NCBI GenBank assembly: GCA_902628495.1
Contig: CACONH010000002.1
Coordinates: 99,215 to 163,214 of the forward strand
Reading direction: 5' to 3'
Source of the DNA: an uncultured Pelagibacteraceae bacterium
GTDB lineage: Bacteria > Pseudomonadota > Alphaproteobacteria > Pelagibacterales > Pelagibacteraceae
Length of the DNA: 64,000 nt
Shown: positions 8,526-17,222 of the stretch, piece after piece
Layout: each line of letters begins with the position of its first letter
Numbering within the stretch: position 1 is the first letter of the stretch
Made by a program: the position numbers and the translations under genes
Notes under the pieces: model-generated
The model's input: only the letters and a program-made list of their open reading frames with translations
Database searches by the model: none
What the model was told of the DNA's origin: nothing

Positions 8526-8909
8526 ATGACTAATAAATCATCACAAGATCTAGTTAATAATGCATTAAAAGAAATTAAAACTATTACAAGCAATGAGGCT
8601 GCAAAATTGTTTAAGGAAAATAAATGTAATTTAATCGATATTAGAGATATTAGAGAACTAGAAAGAGATGGAAGAGTAAAAAATTCCCTTCATATTCCCA
8701 GAGGTATGTTAGAATTTTGGATGGATCCATCTAGTCCATATTATAAACAAGGAAAAATCGATCCATCAAAAGAAACAATATTGTTTTGTGCAGCTGGTTT
8801 AAGATCTGCTCTTGCCACTAAAACTTTACAAGACATGGGTTTTAAAAATGTGTCTCATGTTGATGGTGGTTTTAGTAATATTAAAGCAAGCGATTTTGAA
8901 ATTATTTAA
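8526..8909 (+). CDS. Rhodanese-like domain protein
   Basis: A 127-aa single-domain rhodanese (sulfurtransferase) protein. The LIDIRDIRELERDGRVKNSLHIPRG block is typical of the fold, and the active-site loop FCAAGLRSA carries the cysteine that would hold the persulfide. The start is taken at the ATG at 8526 (MTNKSSQD); an earlier start at 8502 would run into the divergent gene. It has no signal peptide, so it acts in the cytoplasm. The gene ends in an 8-nt convergent overlap with the HCCA-isomerase-like gene. Its sulfur acceptor is unknown. Confidence 0.85.
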   Translation: MTNKSSQDLVNNALKEIKTITSNEAAKLFKENKCNLIDIRDIRELERDGRVKNSLHIPRGMLEFWMDPSSPYYKQGKIDPSKETILFCAAGLRSALATKTLQDMGFKNVSHVDGGFSNIKASDFEII

Positions 8910-9486
8910 TTGCCTCATCAATTACATAATCTAATCTGTCTTGTCCCCAATAAATTTTATTATTATAAAAAAAAGTCGGAGCGCCAAAAATTTTTTTGGA
9001 AAAAGCTTCATCGGTGAGCAGCTTTAGCTTTTCTTTAGTCTCCCTTTTCTCAATATCTAAAAGAAATTTATCAACATCAATATTTATTTCTTTTAATTTT
9101 TTTTCAAAAATACTTCTATCTGATAAATCTAAATTTAACTGCCAGTAGGATTCAAAAAAAGTATCTATATATTTTTCAAGTAAATTATCCTTTAAAACTA
9201 ATGTTCCCCTCATTAAATATAAAGAATTAATAGGAAATTTTTCGTTAAAATGAAAATTGATACCAAGTTTCTTTGAAATCATTTCACAATCTTGAATCAT
9301 AAATTCGTTTTTATGACCAATAAATGCATTCGCGGTTATTCCAGCTAATTTGTGCAAACCACCTAAAAGCATCGGTTTGTATAAAAAATTAATATTTTTA
9401 TCATTCTTTAATTTCTTAATTTTTTTGTGGGCAATGTATGTATACGGACTTGAAAAATCGTAATAAAACTGAATTTCTTTAATCAT
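8902..9486 (-). CDS. DsbA-fold protein, 2-hydroxychromene-2-carboxylate isomerase family
   Basis: A 194-aa thioredoxin-fold protein of the HCCA isomerase / kappa-class GST group. The N-terminus IQFYYDFSSPYTYIA has the glutathione-site serine where DsbA proteins have CxxC, and the C-terminal FGAPTFFYNNKIYWGQDRLDYV segment matches the family strongly. Such enzymes usually isomerise aromatic breakdown products with glutathione. No aromatic-degradation genes are near, so the substrate is open. I use the ATG at 9486, which overlaps the stop of the membrane gene upstream and suggests coupled translation. A start 21 nt earlier is possible. Confidence 0.82.
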   Translation of the reverse strand: MIKEIQFYYDFSSPYTYIAHKKIKKLKNDKNINFLYKPMLLGGLHKLAGITANAFIGHKNEFMIQDCEMISKKLGINFHFNEKFPINSLYLMRGTLVLKDNLLEKYIDTFFESYWQLNLDLSDRSIFEKKLKEINIDVDKFLLDIEKRETKEKLKLLTDEAFSKKIFGAPTFFYNNKIYWGQDRLDYVIDEAIK

Positions 9487-9952
9487 ACAATGATAATTTT
9501 TTTGCAAAAAAGATTCTTATCAGCCAGTATATAAATAGTCCAATAGGACCTATAAAATATGTAATCAATAGTGGAAAAAAAACTAAAAATTTTGACATAG
9601 AAAATTTTAAACTATCACTTACAATCCAAGCACCACAAAATAAATTTATCGCTAAAAAATGGCACCAAAACATAATTAAAAAACCTGTTTCAGAAAATAA
9701 CCCAGACAGTTGTTCCAAACCTAGATAAAGATTAAAATTATTCTTAAAATCAAATTCTGTTAGAAAAAAGTAATATAATAAATAAGCATAAACAAATGAA
9801 AAAATCATAAATGGAAATATTGACCTAACCATATATTTACTTACACCTGAGCTTGGGAAAAATAATAGCACTATCCAAAAAGGCAAAACACCTAAATTCA
9901 ACCATAAGTAAATCATTGGAACTGTGAAGAAGTTATTAATTTGTTCAATCAT
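9479..9952 (-). CDS. ABA4-like (DUF4281) membrane protein
   Basis: A 157-aa inner-membrane protein with about four hydrophobic segments. The order and motifs, especially HFLAINLFCGAWIVSDS followed by FIGPIGLFIYWLIR, resemble the ABA4-like/DUF4281 family, named after a plant protein needed for neoxanthin formation. The bacterial role is unknown; in carotenoid-bearing marine bacteria a pigment link is conceivable but unproven. It overlaps the downstream isomerase-family gene by 8 nt and diverges from recX with 28 nt between start codons. Confidence 0.72.
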   Translation of the reverse strand: MIEQINNFFTVPMIYLWLNLGVLPFWIVLLFFPSSGVSKYMVRSIFPFMIFSFVYAYLLYYFFLTEFDFKNNFNLYLGLEQLSGLFSETGFLIMFWCHFLAINLFCGAWIVSDSLKFSMSKFLVFFPLLITYFIGPIGLFIYWLIRIFFAKKLSLYD

Positions 9953-9980
9953 TAAAGTTTATAATATATTAAAAATTAAA

Positions 9981-10544
9981 ATGATTCCTATAAAAAATAA
10001 AAAAAAGAGTTTTGAAGATACAGTTCATGAGATGAGAGATTTTTCAATGAAGTATATTGAAAAGTATGCTCCATCAAAGCAGCAATTAAGGACTTATTTA
10101 CTTAAAAAATATTTGAAATTTGGAGCCGTAGGGATAAAAAAAAATGAAATTAAAGATTTAATTGATGTAGTCCTGAGCGATCTTGAAAACTCTAAATATT
10201 TAAATGACAAATTTTATTCTAATAGTAAAGCAAAAAATCTTATTCAAAGAGGTAGCTCAATTAACAAGATAAGAAATTATTTAATGTCAAAAGGTATCAA
10301 TCAAAAATTTGTTAAGGAAACTTTAGACAAAATAAAAGATGAAAATGAAGATCAAGATTTTTTTTCTGCGTTAAAGGTGTGTAAAAAAAGAAGAATTGGC
10401 CCATGTAGAGTAGAGGACAATAGACCGTTATTTTATAAAAAAGATATTGCAGTTTTAGCAAGAAATGGTTTTGATTTTGATACATCAAAACGAGTTATGG
10501 ATCTTTCTAAAGAAGAGTACGAGAAAATCACTCGTCTTTTTTAG
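9981..10544 (+). CDS. recX: Regulatory protein RecX
   Basis: A 187-aa helical RecX-family protein, which binds RecA filaments and limits their growth. The SKQQLRTYLLKKYLKFG block and the later repeats (KYLNDKFYSNSKAKNLIQRG, ISKG-like helices) follow the three-helix repeat pattern. The ATG at 9981 is preferred over an upstream frame start at 9924, which would overlap the divergent membrane gene. recA is not adjacent in this window. The 3' end overlaps a small convergent gene by 17 nt. Confidence 0.82.
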   Translation: MIPIKNKKKSFEDTVHEMRDFSMKYIEKYAPSKQQLRTYLLKKYLKFGAVGIKKNEIKDLIDVVLSDLENSKYLNDKFYSNSKAKNLIQRGSSINKIRNYLMSKGINQKFVKETLDKIKDENEDQDFFSALKVCKKRRIGPCRVEDNRPLFYKKDIAVLARNGFDFDTSKRVMDLSKEEYEKITRLF

Positions 10545-10677
10545 CTTTCTTATTTTTTTCTATTAAATAATAATCAATTTTTGATTTAATAAAATTTTTA
10601 ACTATTACAAAGACAATTAAGCCAAAAATTGATACGCTAACAATTATAATTAAGATAATTCTAAGTTGTTCACTCAT
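10528..10677 (-). CDS. Small single-pass membrane protein (49 aa)
   Basis: A 49-codon frame starts with ATG at 10677, overlapping the stop of cysQ by 8 nt (ATGAGTGA), a strong sign of translational coupling. The product has one long hydrophobic segment (residues 6-26, rich in Ile and Val) followed by a Lys-rich cytoplasmic tail ending KKAKKDE. I recognise no family. It is the last gene of a three-gene minus-strand operon (DUF3553, cysQ, this). The coupling and a textbook membrane-plus-basic-tail profile make it likely real. Confidence 0.7.
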   Translation of the reverse strand: MSEQLRIILIIIVSVSIFGLIVFVIVKNFIKSKIDYYLIEKNKKAKKDE

Positions 10678-11452
10678 TATTTAGCAATCTTGCACTTTTT
10701 ACAACTAAACTTGGATTTTTAAAATCCTTTTTTCCATAAAATATTTCATTTCCATTCATGTCTTTTAATGAACCTCCGGCATTTCTTAATATTGCATCAC
10801 CTGCTGCTATATCCCATTCAGAAGCCCTAGGGTCTGCAACATATAAGTCAAATTCCCCAGAGGCAATAACGCAAAACTTATAAGAACTTTTCATTTTTGT
10901 TATTTTTTTTATGTTATAGTTATTGTGAATGTTTTTTATTTCTCCTTTAATATTATCAGAGTAAACAAGAGCACTTAGTTCTTTATTTTTAGAATTGGCA
11001 CCAGAATCTAATTTCGTTTCTACATTATTTTTTAATTCAAAACTATTATTGACACCAAAAGTATAAAATAATCTTTTTTTTGCCGGTGCATTAATAATCG
11101 CTATATCAGGTTTTTTATTAATAATTAAACCAGCGTTTAAAGTAAATTCTTCTTTATTATTTAAATAGTCATATGTTCCATCTATTGGATCTATCAACCA
11201 AAAAGTTGATAGATTATTAGAGTTTTTATTGTCAGATACTTCTTCTGAAACAATAGGAATTTCAGGAGTTATTTCCTTTAGTTTATTAGTTATTATTTTA
11301 TTGACCTCTAAATCTCCATTAGTAACAGGAGTATTATCATCCTTTATAATTTTCTTTAAACCCTTTTCTCTTAATTCAAGAGCAATATCTCCAGCATTAA
11401 TAAAAGTTTTGATTAATTCATAAATTATTTTTTTTTTTAATTTATCTTCCAT
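10670..11452 (-). CDS. cysQ: 3'(2'),5'-bisphosphate nucleotidase CysQ
   Basis: A 260-aa Mg-dependent phosphatase of the inositol monophosphatase superfamily that recycles PAP from sulfate assimilation. Metal-site motifs are in order: EEVSDN (about residue 70), WLIDPIDGTYDYLN and the C-terminal SEWDIAAGDAILRNAGG. The length fits CysQ better than SuhB, but the family boundary is not absolute. It sits between the overlapping DUF3553 gene (11 nt overlap) and a small coupled membrane gene. Confidence 0.88.
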   Translation of the reverse strand: MEDKLKKKIIYELIKTFINAGDIALELREKGLKKIIKDDNTPVTNGDLEVNKIITNKLKEITPEIPIVSEEVSDNKNSNNLSTFWLIDPIDGTYDYLNNKEEFTLNAGLIINKKPDIAIINAPAKKRLFYTFGVNNSFELKNNVETKLDSGANSKNKELSALVYSDNIKGEIKNIHNNYNIKKITKMKSSYKFCVIASGEFDLYVADPRASEWDIAAGDAILRNAGGSLKDMNGNEIFYGKKDFKNPSLVVKSARLLNNE

Positions 11453-11621
11453 TTGATTTTAATTTAGTTAACTCAACTATATTTGAATTTATTACTTTTT
11501 TACCTACATTTTCAAAATTAACTGTGACTTTCCCTTTGATAATAGATTGTACTTGCCCGATTCCCCACTCTTTTTGTTTAGGATTAACTACTTTGTCACC
11601 TGGCTCAAAATCTAAAATCAT
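11442..11621 (-). CDS. DUF3553 family small protein (59 aa)
   Basis: A 59-codon frame from ATG at 11621 to TAA at 11442-11444. The sequence has the DUF3553 pattern: an initial FEPGDKVVNP, then EWGIGQVQSI and GKVTVNFENVGKKVI. This looks like a small SH3-like barrel of the kind seen in CarD/UvrD tails. Function is unknown. Its last 11 nt overlap the cysQ start, and it diverges from mnmA by 42 nt, so the promoter of this small operon must lie between 11622 and 11663. The family resemblance is clear by eye. Confidence 0.85.
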   Translation of the reverse strand: MILDFEPGDKVVNPKQKEWGIGQVQSIIKGKVTVNFENVGKKVINSNIVELTKLKSNGR

Positions 11622-11663
11622 ATAGTTTAACTTATAATAGAAAAAAGTATAATTTCCAAACTT

Positions 11664-12779
11664 ATGAAAAATATTTTAAACTCTCTTGGATTTGAAAAGA
11701 GCCCAAAAGATACAACTGTAGTTGTTGCAATGTCAGGTGGGGTAGATTCTTCTACTGTTGCAGGTATGATGAAAAGGGAAGGTTATAACGTAATTGGGAT
11801 CACACTGAAGTTATATGATGATAATAAAGAAGTAGCTGCTTCAAAAACTTGTTGCTCAGGTCAAGATATATTTGATGCAAAAAGGGTAGCTAACAAATTA
11901 AATATTGAACACAAAATTTTGTATTATCAAAATAAGTTTAAGGAGGGTGTAATAGACAACTTTGTAGACAGCTATCTAAAAGGAGAAACTCCTATTCCAT
12001 GTGTTCAATGTAATAAGACTGTAAAGTTTAATGATTTATTTCAAGAGTCATTAAATATTAAAGCAGATGCTTTAGTTACTGGCCATTATGTTAAAAGTAT
12101 AACAAAAGATAATCAAACGGAAATGTATAGAGCCATTGATACAAACAGAGACCAAAGTTACTTTTTATTCAACACTACTAGAGATCAATTAAATTTTTTA
12201 AGATTTCCTCTAGGAAATTTATTAAAAAAAGAAACTAGAGAAATAGCACAAAAACTTCAATTAAATGTTGCAGATAAACCAGATAGCCAAGATATTTGCT
12301 TCGTTCCCAATGGTGATTATGTGTCAGTTATTCAAAAATTTAGACCTGATGCATTTAAAAAAGGGAATATAAAAAATTCTTTAGGTAAAGTCCTAGGAGT
12401 ACATGATGGGATTGTAAATTTTACTATTGGTCAAAGAAGGGGAATTAAAATTGCAGCAAAAGAGCCGTTATATGTAATTGATATAAATTCTGATAAAAAT
12501 GAAATAATTGTTGGTGAAAAAAAAGAATTAATAAAAAAAGACATTAATTTAAAAAACTTAAATCTTTTAGCTGATAAGAAATATTTTGATGAAAATATTT
12601 TTGTAAAAGTAAGATCTACAGGCAAACTTTTAAAATCTAAATTAAATTTAAATGATGACAAAACTTCTTTAACACTATTAGAAGATGAGTATGGTATTTC
12701 ACCAGGACAAGCATGTGTTTTTTATAAAAAAGATATAGATGGTGATAGAGTTTTAGGCGGAGGCTGGATTACTCGATAA
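11664..12779 (+). CDS. mnmA: tRNA-specific 2-thiouridylase MnmA
   Basis: A 371-aa enzyme that puts sulfur on U34 of tRNA-Lys, -Glu and -Gln. It has the ATP-binding PP-loop [13 protein letters not shown] (residues 23-35), catalytic cysteines in the PCVQCNK segment (near residues 112-118) and SQDICFVP, then a C-terminal beta-barrel domain ending CVFYKKD near residue 356. The N-terminal extension of about 20 residues before the PP-loop is slightly long. Transcribed away from the DUF3553 operon. Identification is secure. Confidence 0.95.
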   Translation: MKNILNSLGFEKSPKDTTVVVAMSGGVDSSTVAGMMKREGYNVIGITLKLYDDNKEVAASKTCCSGQDIFDAKRVANKLNIEHKILYYQNKFKEGVIDNFVDSYLKGETPIPCVQCNKTVKFNDLFQESLNIKADALVTGHYVKSITKDNQTEMYRAIDTNRDQSYFLFNTTRDQLNFLRFPLGNLLKKETREIAQKLQLNVADKPDSQDICFVPNGDYVSVIQKFRPDAFKKGNIKNSLGKVLGVHDGIVNFTIGQRRGIKIAAKEPLYVIDINSDKNEIIVGEKKELIKKDINLKNLNLLADKKYFDENIFVKVRSTGKLLKSKLNLNDDKTSLTLLEDEYGISPGQACVFYKKDIDGDRVLGGGWITR

Positions 12780-13469
12780 TTAGCTTTGCTTTTTCCACAT
12801 AAAGAAAGTTAATACGTAAAATAATATAACACCTAGAAAAAAGTCCCACTCTAATGCATGCTTAATATGCTTATTACCTGGCATACTCACTATCGGGATG
12901 CTTACTATCATTACAAAAACTAAAATTGATACTAAAATAGCTTTTAATTTTAAGAATTTTAAATTTATAAAACTTAATAATTTATTTTTGATTGAGTACA
13001 ACGTAATCACTAAATAAGCCTGGGCTACTACTTCAAAAATAATAAAAACTAACATTATTACTCTTCTGAATAATTTATAGAGATCATAATCAAATTTAAT
13101 ACCTAAAAAAATTGAGTGAATGATTAAACAGATAGCTGAACCAATACCAAATATTAAAATTTTTCCTAAATTTTTATGCTCTCCATGAACGTTTAAAATA
13201 ATTTTTTTAATATACAGCCAATATTTTATCAATAAGTACGCCGTCAAAAACATGGCAGGTTTAAAAATTAAGTATGTTGGAAAAACCCTAGCTGTTCTAC
13301 TTATTGAGGCCCCTCCATCAATATACGGAATTGTATTATGTATTATATGTTCTTTGTTTGGAAATAGTTCATGAAAGTTTGTTATTAGTATTAGACAAAT
13401 GTTTATCGCAAAAAAGGGAACTATAAAAATCCATATACTTATGGATTTGACTTTATTTATGGTATCCAT
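12780..13469 (-). CDS. Six-helix membrane protein, Frag1/DRAM/Sfk1-like
   Basis: A 229-aa integral membrane protein with about six hydrophobic segments. The first extracytoplasmic loop holds PYIDGGAS followed by a RVFP stretch, and the protein ends ALEW...FYVLTFF. Both features recall Frag1/DRAM/Sfk1 proteins, which are poorly characterised. I would treat that label as tentative. It is convergent with mnmA, with stop codons adjacent, and starts 12 nt after the end of the tiny basic-peptide gene, so they probably share a transcript. Confidence 0.5.
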   Translation of the reverse strand: MDTINKVKSISIWIFIVPFFAINICLILITNFHELFPNKEHIIHNTIPYIDGGASISRTARVFPTYLIFKPAMFLTAYLLIKYWLYIKKIILNVHGEHKNLGKILIFGIGSAICLIIHSIFLGIKFDYDLYKLFRRVIMLVFIIFEVVAQAYLVITLYSIKNKLLSFINLKFLKLKAILVSILVFVMIVSIPIVSMPGNKHIKHALEWDFFLGVILFYVLTFFMWKKQS

Positions 13470-13480
13470 TTTGAGTAGAA

Positions 13481-13564
13481 TTATTTTTTCTTATTTTTTT
13501 TTCTAGCTCTTCTTTTTTTTGATCCCATCTTTCTTCTACCACGATGTTTTTTTGGGTATCCCAT
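13481..13564 (-). CDS. Very small, highly basic peptide (27 aa)
   Basis: An ATG at 13564 with a GGAG ribosome site 7 nt upstream opens a 27-codon frame ending in TAA at 13481-13483. The peptide starts MGYPKKHRGRRKMGSKKRR and ends in Arg/Lys repeats; more than half the residues are basic. The spacing of KKxRxRRKM and following K/R residues recalls the tiny AURKAIP1/COX24-type (mS38, bacterial bS22-like) ribosomal proteins, but it is too short for certainty. It would lead a two-gene unit with the membrane protein downstream. Confidence 0.55.
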   Translation of the reverse strand: MGYPKKHRGRRKMGSKKRRARKKNKKK

Positions 13565-13640
13565 AATTTTTCTCCATATATTATTTTATTGACTTATATG
13601 AGGGATATAGCATTGTCATATTTAGTTATCAAATTTTTTT

Positions 13641-14816
13641 ATGGTTTATTCATTCAAAACTTTTTTAAAACATACAGCTAAAGATTTCTATAATCAGTCA
13701 GTAAATCCTCCAGTTGTTAGAGCATCTACAATTTTGTTTAAGTCTCTTAATGACATTAGAAAAACTCAAAAAAAACACTTAAAAGATCCTACTGGAGGCC
13801 ATTTTGATTATGGAAGGCAAGGAACTTCGACAACACATGCATTATCAAAAATTTTAACTAAATTAGAGGAATCATATCATGTTTTCCTAACACCAACTGG
13901 TTTTGGTTCCGTTTTTCTTGCAATGTTTAGTGTAGTAAGACCTGGAGATGAAATTCTGGTTTCTGATCCAGTGTACAGTCCTACGAGAATACTAACTCAG
14001 GATTTTTTCAAAGATTTTAATATTAAAGCTATATTTTATAATCCAAGAGATTTGTCCACTTTAAAAAAAAATATAACAAAAAAAACAAAATTAATATTTG
14101 TTGAAAATCCAGGCAGTAACACGTTTGAATTTCAAGATCTTTCAAAAATAATCTCTATTGCTAAAAAAAATAAAATTTTTACAGCTATGGATAATACATG
14201 GGGAACACCATATTTTATTAAACCTATCAAACTTGGATTTGATATGGCCATTGTTTCAGCTACTAAATATTATTCTGGTCATTCTGATGTAATGGGAGGA
14301 AGTTTGGCAGTTAATAAAAGAGTATTTAAATATGTTCAAAAAGCAGAAAAAATTTCTGGCTTGAGAATGTCACCAGATGATGCTTACTTGATAATAAGAG
14401 GTATAAGAACTTTAGATACTAGGTTGGATAGACACGAGTTAAATACTAAAAAAATTGCTTCCTTTTTAAGCAAACATAAAAAGATTACAGTTTTGTATCC
14501 TTACAAAAAAGGAACTAAAGACTATAAGATGTGGAAAAAATATTATAAAGGTTCCTCTGGTCTAATGGGCCTCAAAATCAAATCTAAAAATAAAATGTCA
14601 ATCGACAGATTTGTAAATTCATTAAAATTGTTTGGTTATGGATACAGTTGGGGAGGTTTTGAAAGTTTAGCTTTACATCAAGAAATTAGAGAACAAGGCA
14701 AAAGAAAATATTTAAATTTATCTAAGGATGAGCACATTGTAAGATTACATATTGGTCTAGAAGACCCAAAAGATTTGATAAGCGATTTAAAAAGATCATT
14801 AAAATTTATTAAATGA
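13641..14816 (+). CDS. metC: Cystathionine beta-lyase (Cys/Met metabolism PLP enzyme)
   Basis: A 391-aa cytoplasmic PLP enzyme of the trans-sulfuration family, expected to split cystathionine to homocysteine, pyruvate and ammonia. Landmarks are YGRQGTSTTHALSKIL, the aspartate of the TAMDNTWGTPYF segment and the PLP lysine in SATKYYSGHSDVMGG (about residue 210). The C-terminal SWGGFESL segment is typical of MetC. The stop overlaps the MFS gene by 4 nt (ATGA), so the two are co-translated. Related family members (gamma-synthases) are less likely on these motifs. Confidence 0.88.
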   Translation: MVYSFKTFLKHTAKDFYNQSVNPPVVRASTILFKSLNDIRKTQKKHLKDPTGGHFDYGRQGTSTTHALSKILTKLEESYHVFLTPTGFGSVFLAMFSVVRPGDEILVSDPVYSPTRILTQDFFKDFNIKAIFYNPRDLSTLKKNITKKTKLIFVENPGSNTFEFQDLSKIISIAKKNKIFTAMDNTWGTPYFIKPIKLGFDMAIVSATKYYSGHSDVMGGSLAVNKRVFKYVQKAEKISGLRMSPDDAYLIIRGIRTLDTRLDRHELNTKKIASFLSKHKKITVLYPYKKGTKDYKMWKKYYKGSSGLMGLKIKSKNKMSIDRFVNSLKLFGYGYSWGGFESLALHQEIREQGKRKYLNLSKDEHIVRLHIGLEDPKDLISDLKRSLKFIK

Positions 14817-16030
14817 GCTCAGAAAAGTTCATAAAAAGTAATTTAGCATTAGTTACTTTAATTGCTGCATCACTTGTAGTTTTTATATCTTTAAGTGTAA
14901 GACAAGTGTTTGGCATGTTCTTCATGGACTTTAATGCAGATCTAGGAATTACTAACACTGAATTTGGTTTAGCTATTGGAATACAAATGTTAGGCTGGGG
15001 TTTATCTGGCCCGGTTTTTGGAGCAATTGCTGATAAATATGGTGGGCATAAAGCTATATCTTTAGCTTTTGTGTTTTATATTATTGGTATCTACTTTTTG
15101 TATAATGGTCCTAATACAGGAATTTACTTTCAAATTTGGTTAGGTGTTCTCGTTGGAATTGGATGTGGCGGAACAGCTATAAGCATACCAATGTCGATTG
15201 TTGGTAAGCATTTTCCATTATCAAATAGAACTATCGCGATGAGTATTGTAACGGCAGTAGGGTCATTTGGATATTTTTTATCGCCATTATTTACAAATTA
15301 TTCACTTGGAAATTATGGATGGGTACAAACATTATTTTATTTCATGTTATTTTTGTCGTTGGGTTTTCTGATATCATTTTTTGTTCGTTCGCCTCAAATA
15401 AATGAAACAAAAGATGGAGGCAGTCAGTCAACCATTGAAGCTTTAAGTGAAGCTTTTAGATATAAAAGTTATTTATTACTTTTGTCTGGCTTTTTTGTTT
15501 GTGGTTTTCATATAACATTAGTAGGAACTCACGTTCCCAAATATGTAATTGATAGAGGTCTGGAGGATTGGACTGCTGCAATGATATTATCTTTGATAGG
15601 GTTATTTAATATCTTCGGATCACTTATGAGTGGTTATCTTTGTACAAAAAGAAAAAAGAAAACAATTTTAAGTATAATTTATTTCTTAAGAGGTGTTTCA
15701 ATATGTTTGTTTATTTTCTTGCCACCTAGCACTTTAGGTTCAATTTTTTTTGGGGCAAGCTTTGGTATTTTGTGGCTTTCAACTGTTCCCGCAACAAGTG
15801 GGATAGTTGCACATATTTTTGGAACAAAGTATCTGGGATTATTGTATGGATTAGTTTTTTTAAGCCATCAAATTGGATCATTCTTTGGAGCTTATCTTGG
15901 AGGATTATTTTATGATTTGTATGGCTCTTATGACTATGCGTGGTATTTGGCAATTGCATTATCAATTTTTGCAGGTTTAATACACTTACCAATTAAAGAG
16001 CAAGCTATTGAGAGATTACAAAAAGCATAA
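14813..16030 (+). CDS. Major facilitator superfamily transporter
   Basis: A 405-aa protein with 12 membrane segments in two halves. The signature loop GAIADKYGGHKA between segments 2 and 3 (near residues 68-79) matches the MFS GxxxDRxGR pattern. The substrate is unknown. Coupling to metC-like (ATGA overlap) and overlap with pabB downstream place it in one run of plus-strand genes from 13641 to about 18.9 kb, though those genes have unrelated jobs. MFS membership is secure. Confidence 0.85.
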   Translation: MSSEKFIKSNLALVTLIAASLVVFISLSVRQVFGMFFMDFNADLGITNTEFGLAIGIQMLGWGLSGPVFGAIADKYGGHKAISLAFVFYIIGIYFLYNGPNTGIYFQIWLGVLVGIGCGGTAISIPMSIVGKHFPLSNRTIAMSIVTAVGSFGYFLSPLFTNYSLGNYGWVQTLFYFMLFLSLGFLISFFVRSPQINETKDGGSQSTIEALSEAFRYKSYLLLLSGFFVCGFHITLVGTHVPKYVIDRGLEDWTAAMILSLIGLFNIFGSLMSGYLCTKRKKKTILSIIYFLRGVSICLFIFLPPSTLGSIFFGASFGILWLSTVPATSGIVAHIFGTKYLGLLYGLVFLSHQIGSFFGAYLGGLFYDLYGSYDYAWYLAIALSIFAGLIHLPIKEQAIERLQKA

Positions 16031-17222
16031 ACTAAGATTTAGTCCTTATCTGGAAAAACTATATCAATCCGATAAGCCAATGATTATTTATAAATTCGGA
16101 AATAAGTATAAGATTTTTACAGATTTCTCAAAAAAAATAATACTTAATAATTCAAATATAAAAAGTTTTTTACGAAGTTTTTCAAATAAAAAATATAAAA
16201 AAGAGCAGGATTTATTTATAGGTTTTTTTGGATACGAAATATTGTGTAATCTATTAAATATAAGATTAAAAAACCAGAAAAAAACTAATTTTTATAAAGG
16301 AGTTTTTTATAAACCAGAGACTGTAATTACAATATCTGATAAAGTAAAAATCTCATCAAATATTAAACAAAATAAATTTAATAATAAATTCAATCAAACG
16401 AAGATTTTAAGTCCTTTTAAAATAAATACTGATTTCAATAAATATAAAAGAATTTTTAATTTATTTTCAAAAAAAATTAAACAGGGTGAAACTTATCAAA
16501 TTAAAATTTGTACAAAATATAAAAATAATTCAGTAATTAATCCAGTTAATTTTTTCTGGAAGTTAATGAAAGTAAATTCATCGCCTGAATCTTTTATGAT
16601 AAGAGATAAAAACTATTCAATTGTCAGCTGTTCCCCAGAAACTTTGATTGAAAAAAAAGGCTTAAAATTAAAAACAAAACCAATAGCTGGAACTTTGAAA
16701 AAAAACTCAAAGCTCAATAAATCAAAAGCACTTAGTTTTTTTAAGAACAATAATAAAGAAACAAAAGAACATAATATGATAGTTGATATGGAAAGAAATG
16801 ATTTATCAAGAATTTGCAAACCAGGAACCGTGAAGATAACAAGGAAAAAATATGTTGAGGAATATAAACATCTTTTTCACTATGTGACCACGATAGAAGG
16901 TAATTTAAGAAAAAAAATAAAATTAATAAATATTATTAAATCAATGATGCCAGGTGGATCTGTAATAGGTTGCCCTAAAATTAGAACATTAGAATTACTT
17001 AATAGCCAAGAAAAAGAAGATAGAAACATATTTACTGGGAGTTTTGGATTTATTAAGTTTAACGAAGATTTGCGTTTTAATATAATAATTAGATCAATTT
17101 TAAATTTTCAAAACAAATCTGAAATATCAGCTGCATCTGGAGTTGTGTTAGAAAGTTCTCCTAAAAAAGAATTTAATGAAAATTTTATAAAAGCAAAATC
17201 TTTGTTGGAATTATTTAAATGA
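16008..17222 (+). CDS. pabB: Aminodeoxychorismate synthase component I (PIAGT subtype)
   Basis: A 404-aa chorismate-binding enzyme that, with PabA-derived ammonia, makes 4-amino-4-deoxychorismate for folate. The C-terminal half carries the family blocks: PIAGT at residues 225-229, EHNMIVDMERNDLSRIC and MMPGGSVIGCPK. PIAGT is the anthranilate-synthase-type motif; classical PabB has PIKGT with a catalytic lysine. A PIAGT-bearing PabB subclass is known. Context (pabA and pabC directly downstream) supports PabB over TrpE. The start is a TTG at 16008 inside the MFS gene; an ATG at 16080 is an alternative giving a protein 24 residues shorter. Confidence 0.82.
   Translation: MRDYKKHKLRFSPYLEKLYQSDKPMIIYKFGNKYKIFTDFSKKIILNNSNIKSFLRSFSNKKYKKEQDLFIGFFGYEILCNLLNIRLKNQKKTNFYKGVFYKPETVITISDKVKISSNIKQNKFNNKFNQTKILSPFKINTDFNKYKRIFNLFSKKIKQGETYQIKICTKYKNNSVINPVNFFWKLMKVNSSPESFMIRDKNYSIVSCSPETLIEKKGLKLKTKPIAGTLKKNSKLNKSKALSFFKNNNKETKEHNMIVDMERNDLSRICKPGTVKITRKKYVEEYKHLFHYVTTIEGNLRKKIKLINIIKSMMPGGSVIGCPKIRTLELLNSQEKEDRNIFTGSFGFIKFNEDLRFNIIIRSILNFQNKSEISAASGVVLESSPKKEFNENFIKAKSLLELFK

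Noticed and set aside
16008..17222. Anthranilate synthase component I (trpE) as the primary call, because of PIAGT
   Set aside because: Adjacent pabA and class IV aminotransferase genes favour the folate branch, and a PIAGT subclass of PabB is known. Kept as an alternative in findings.
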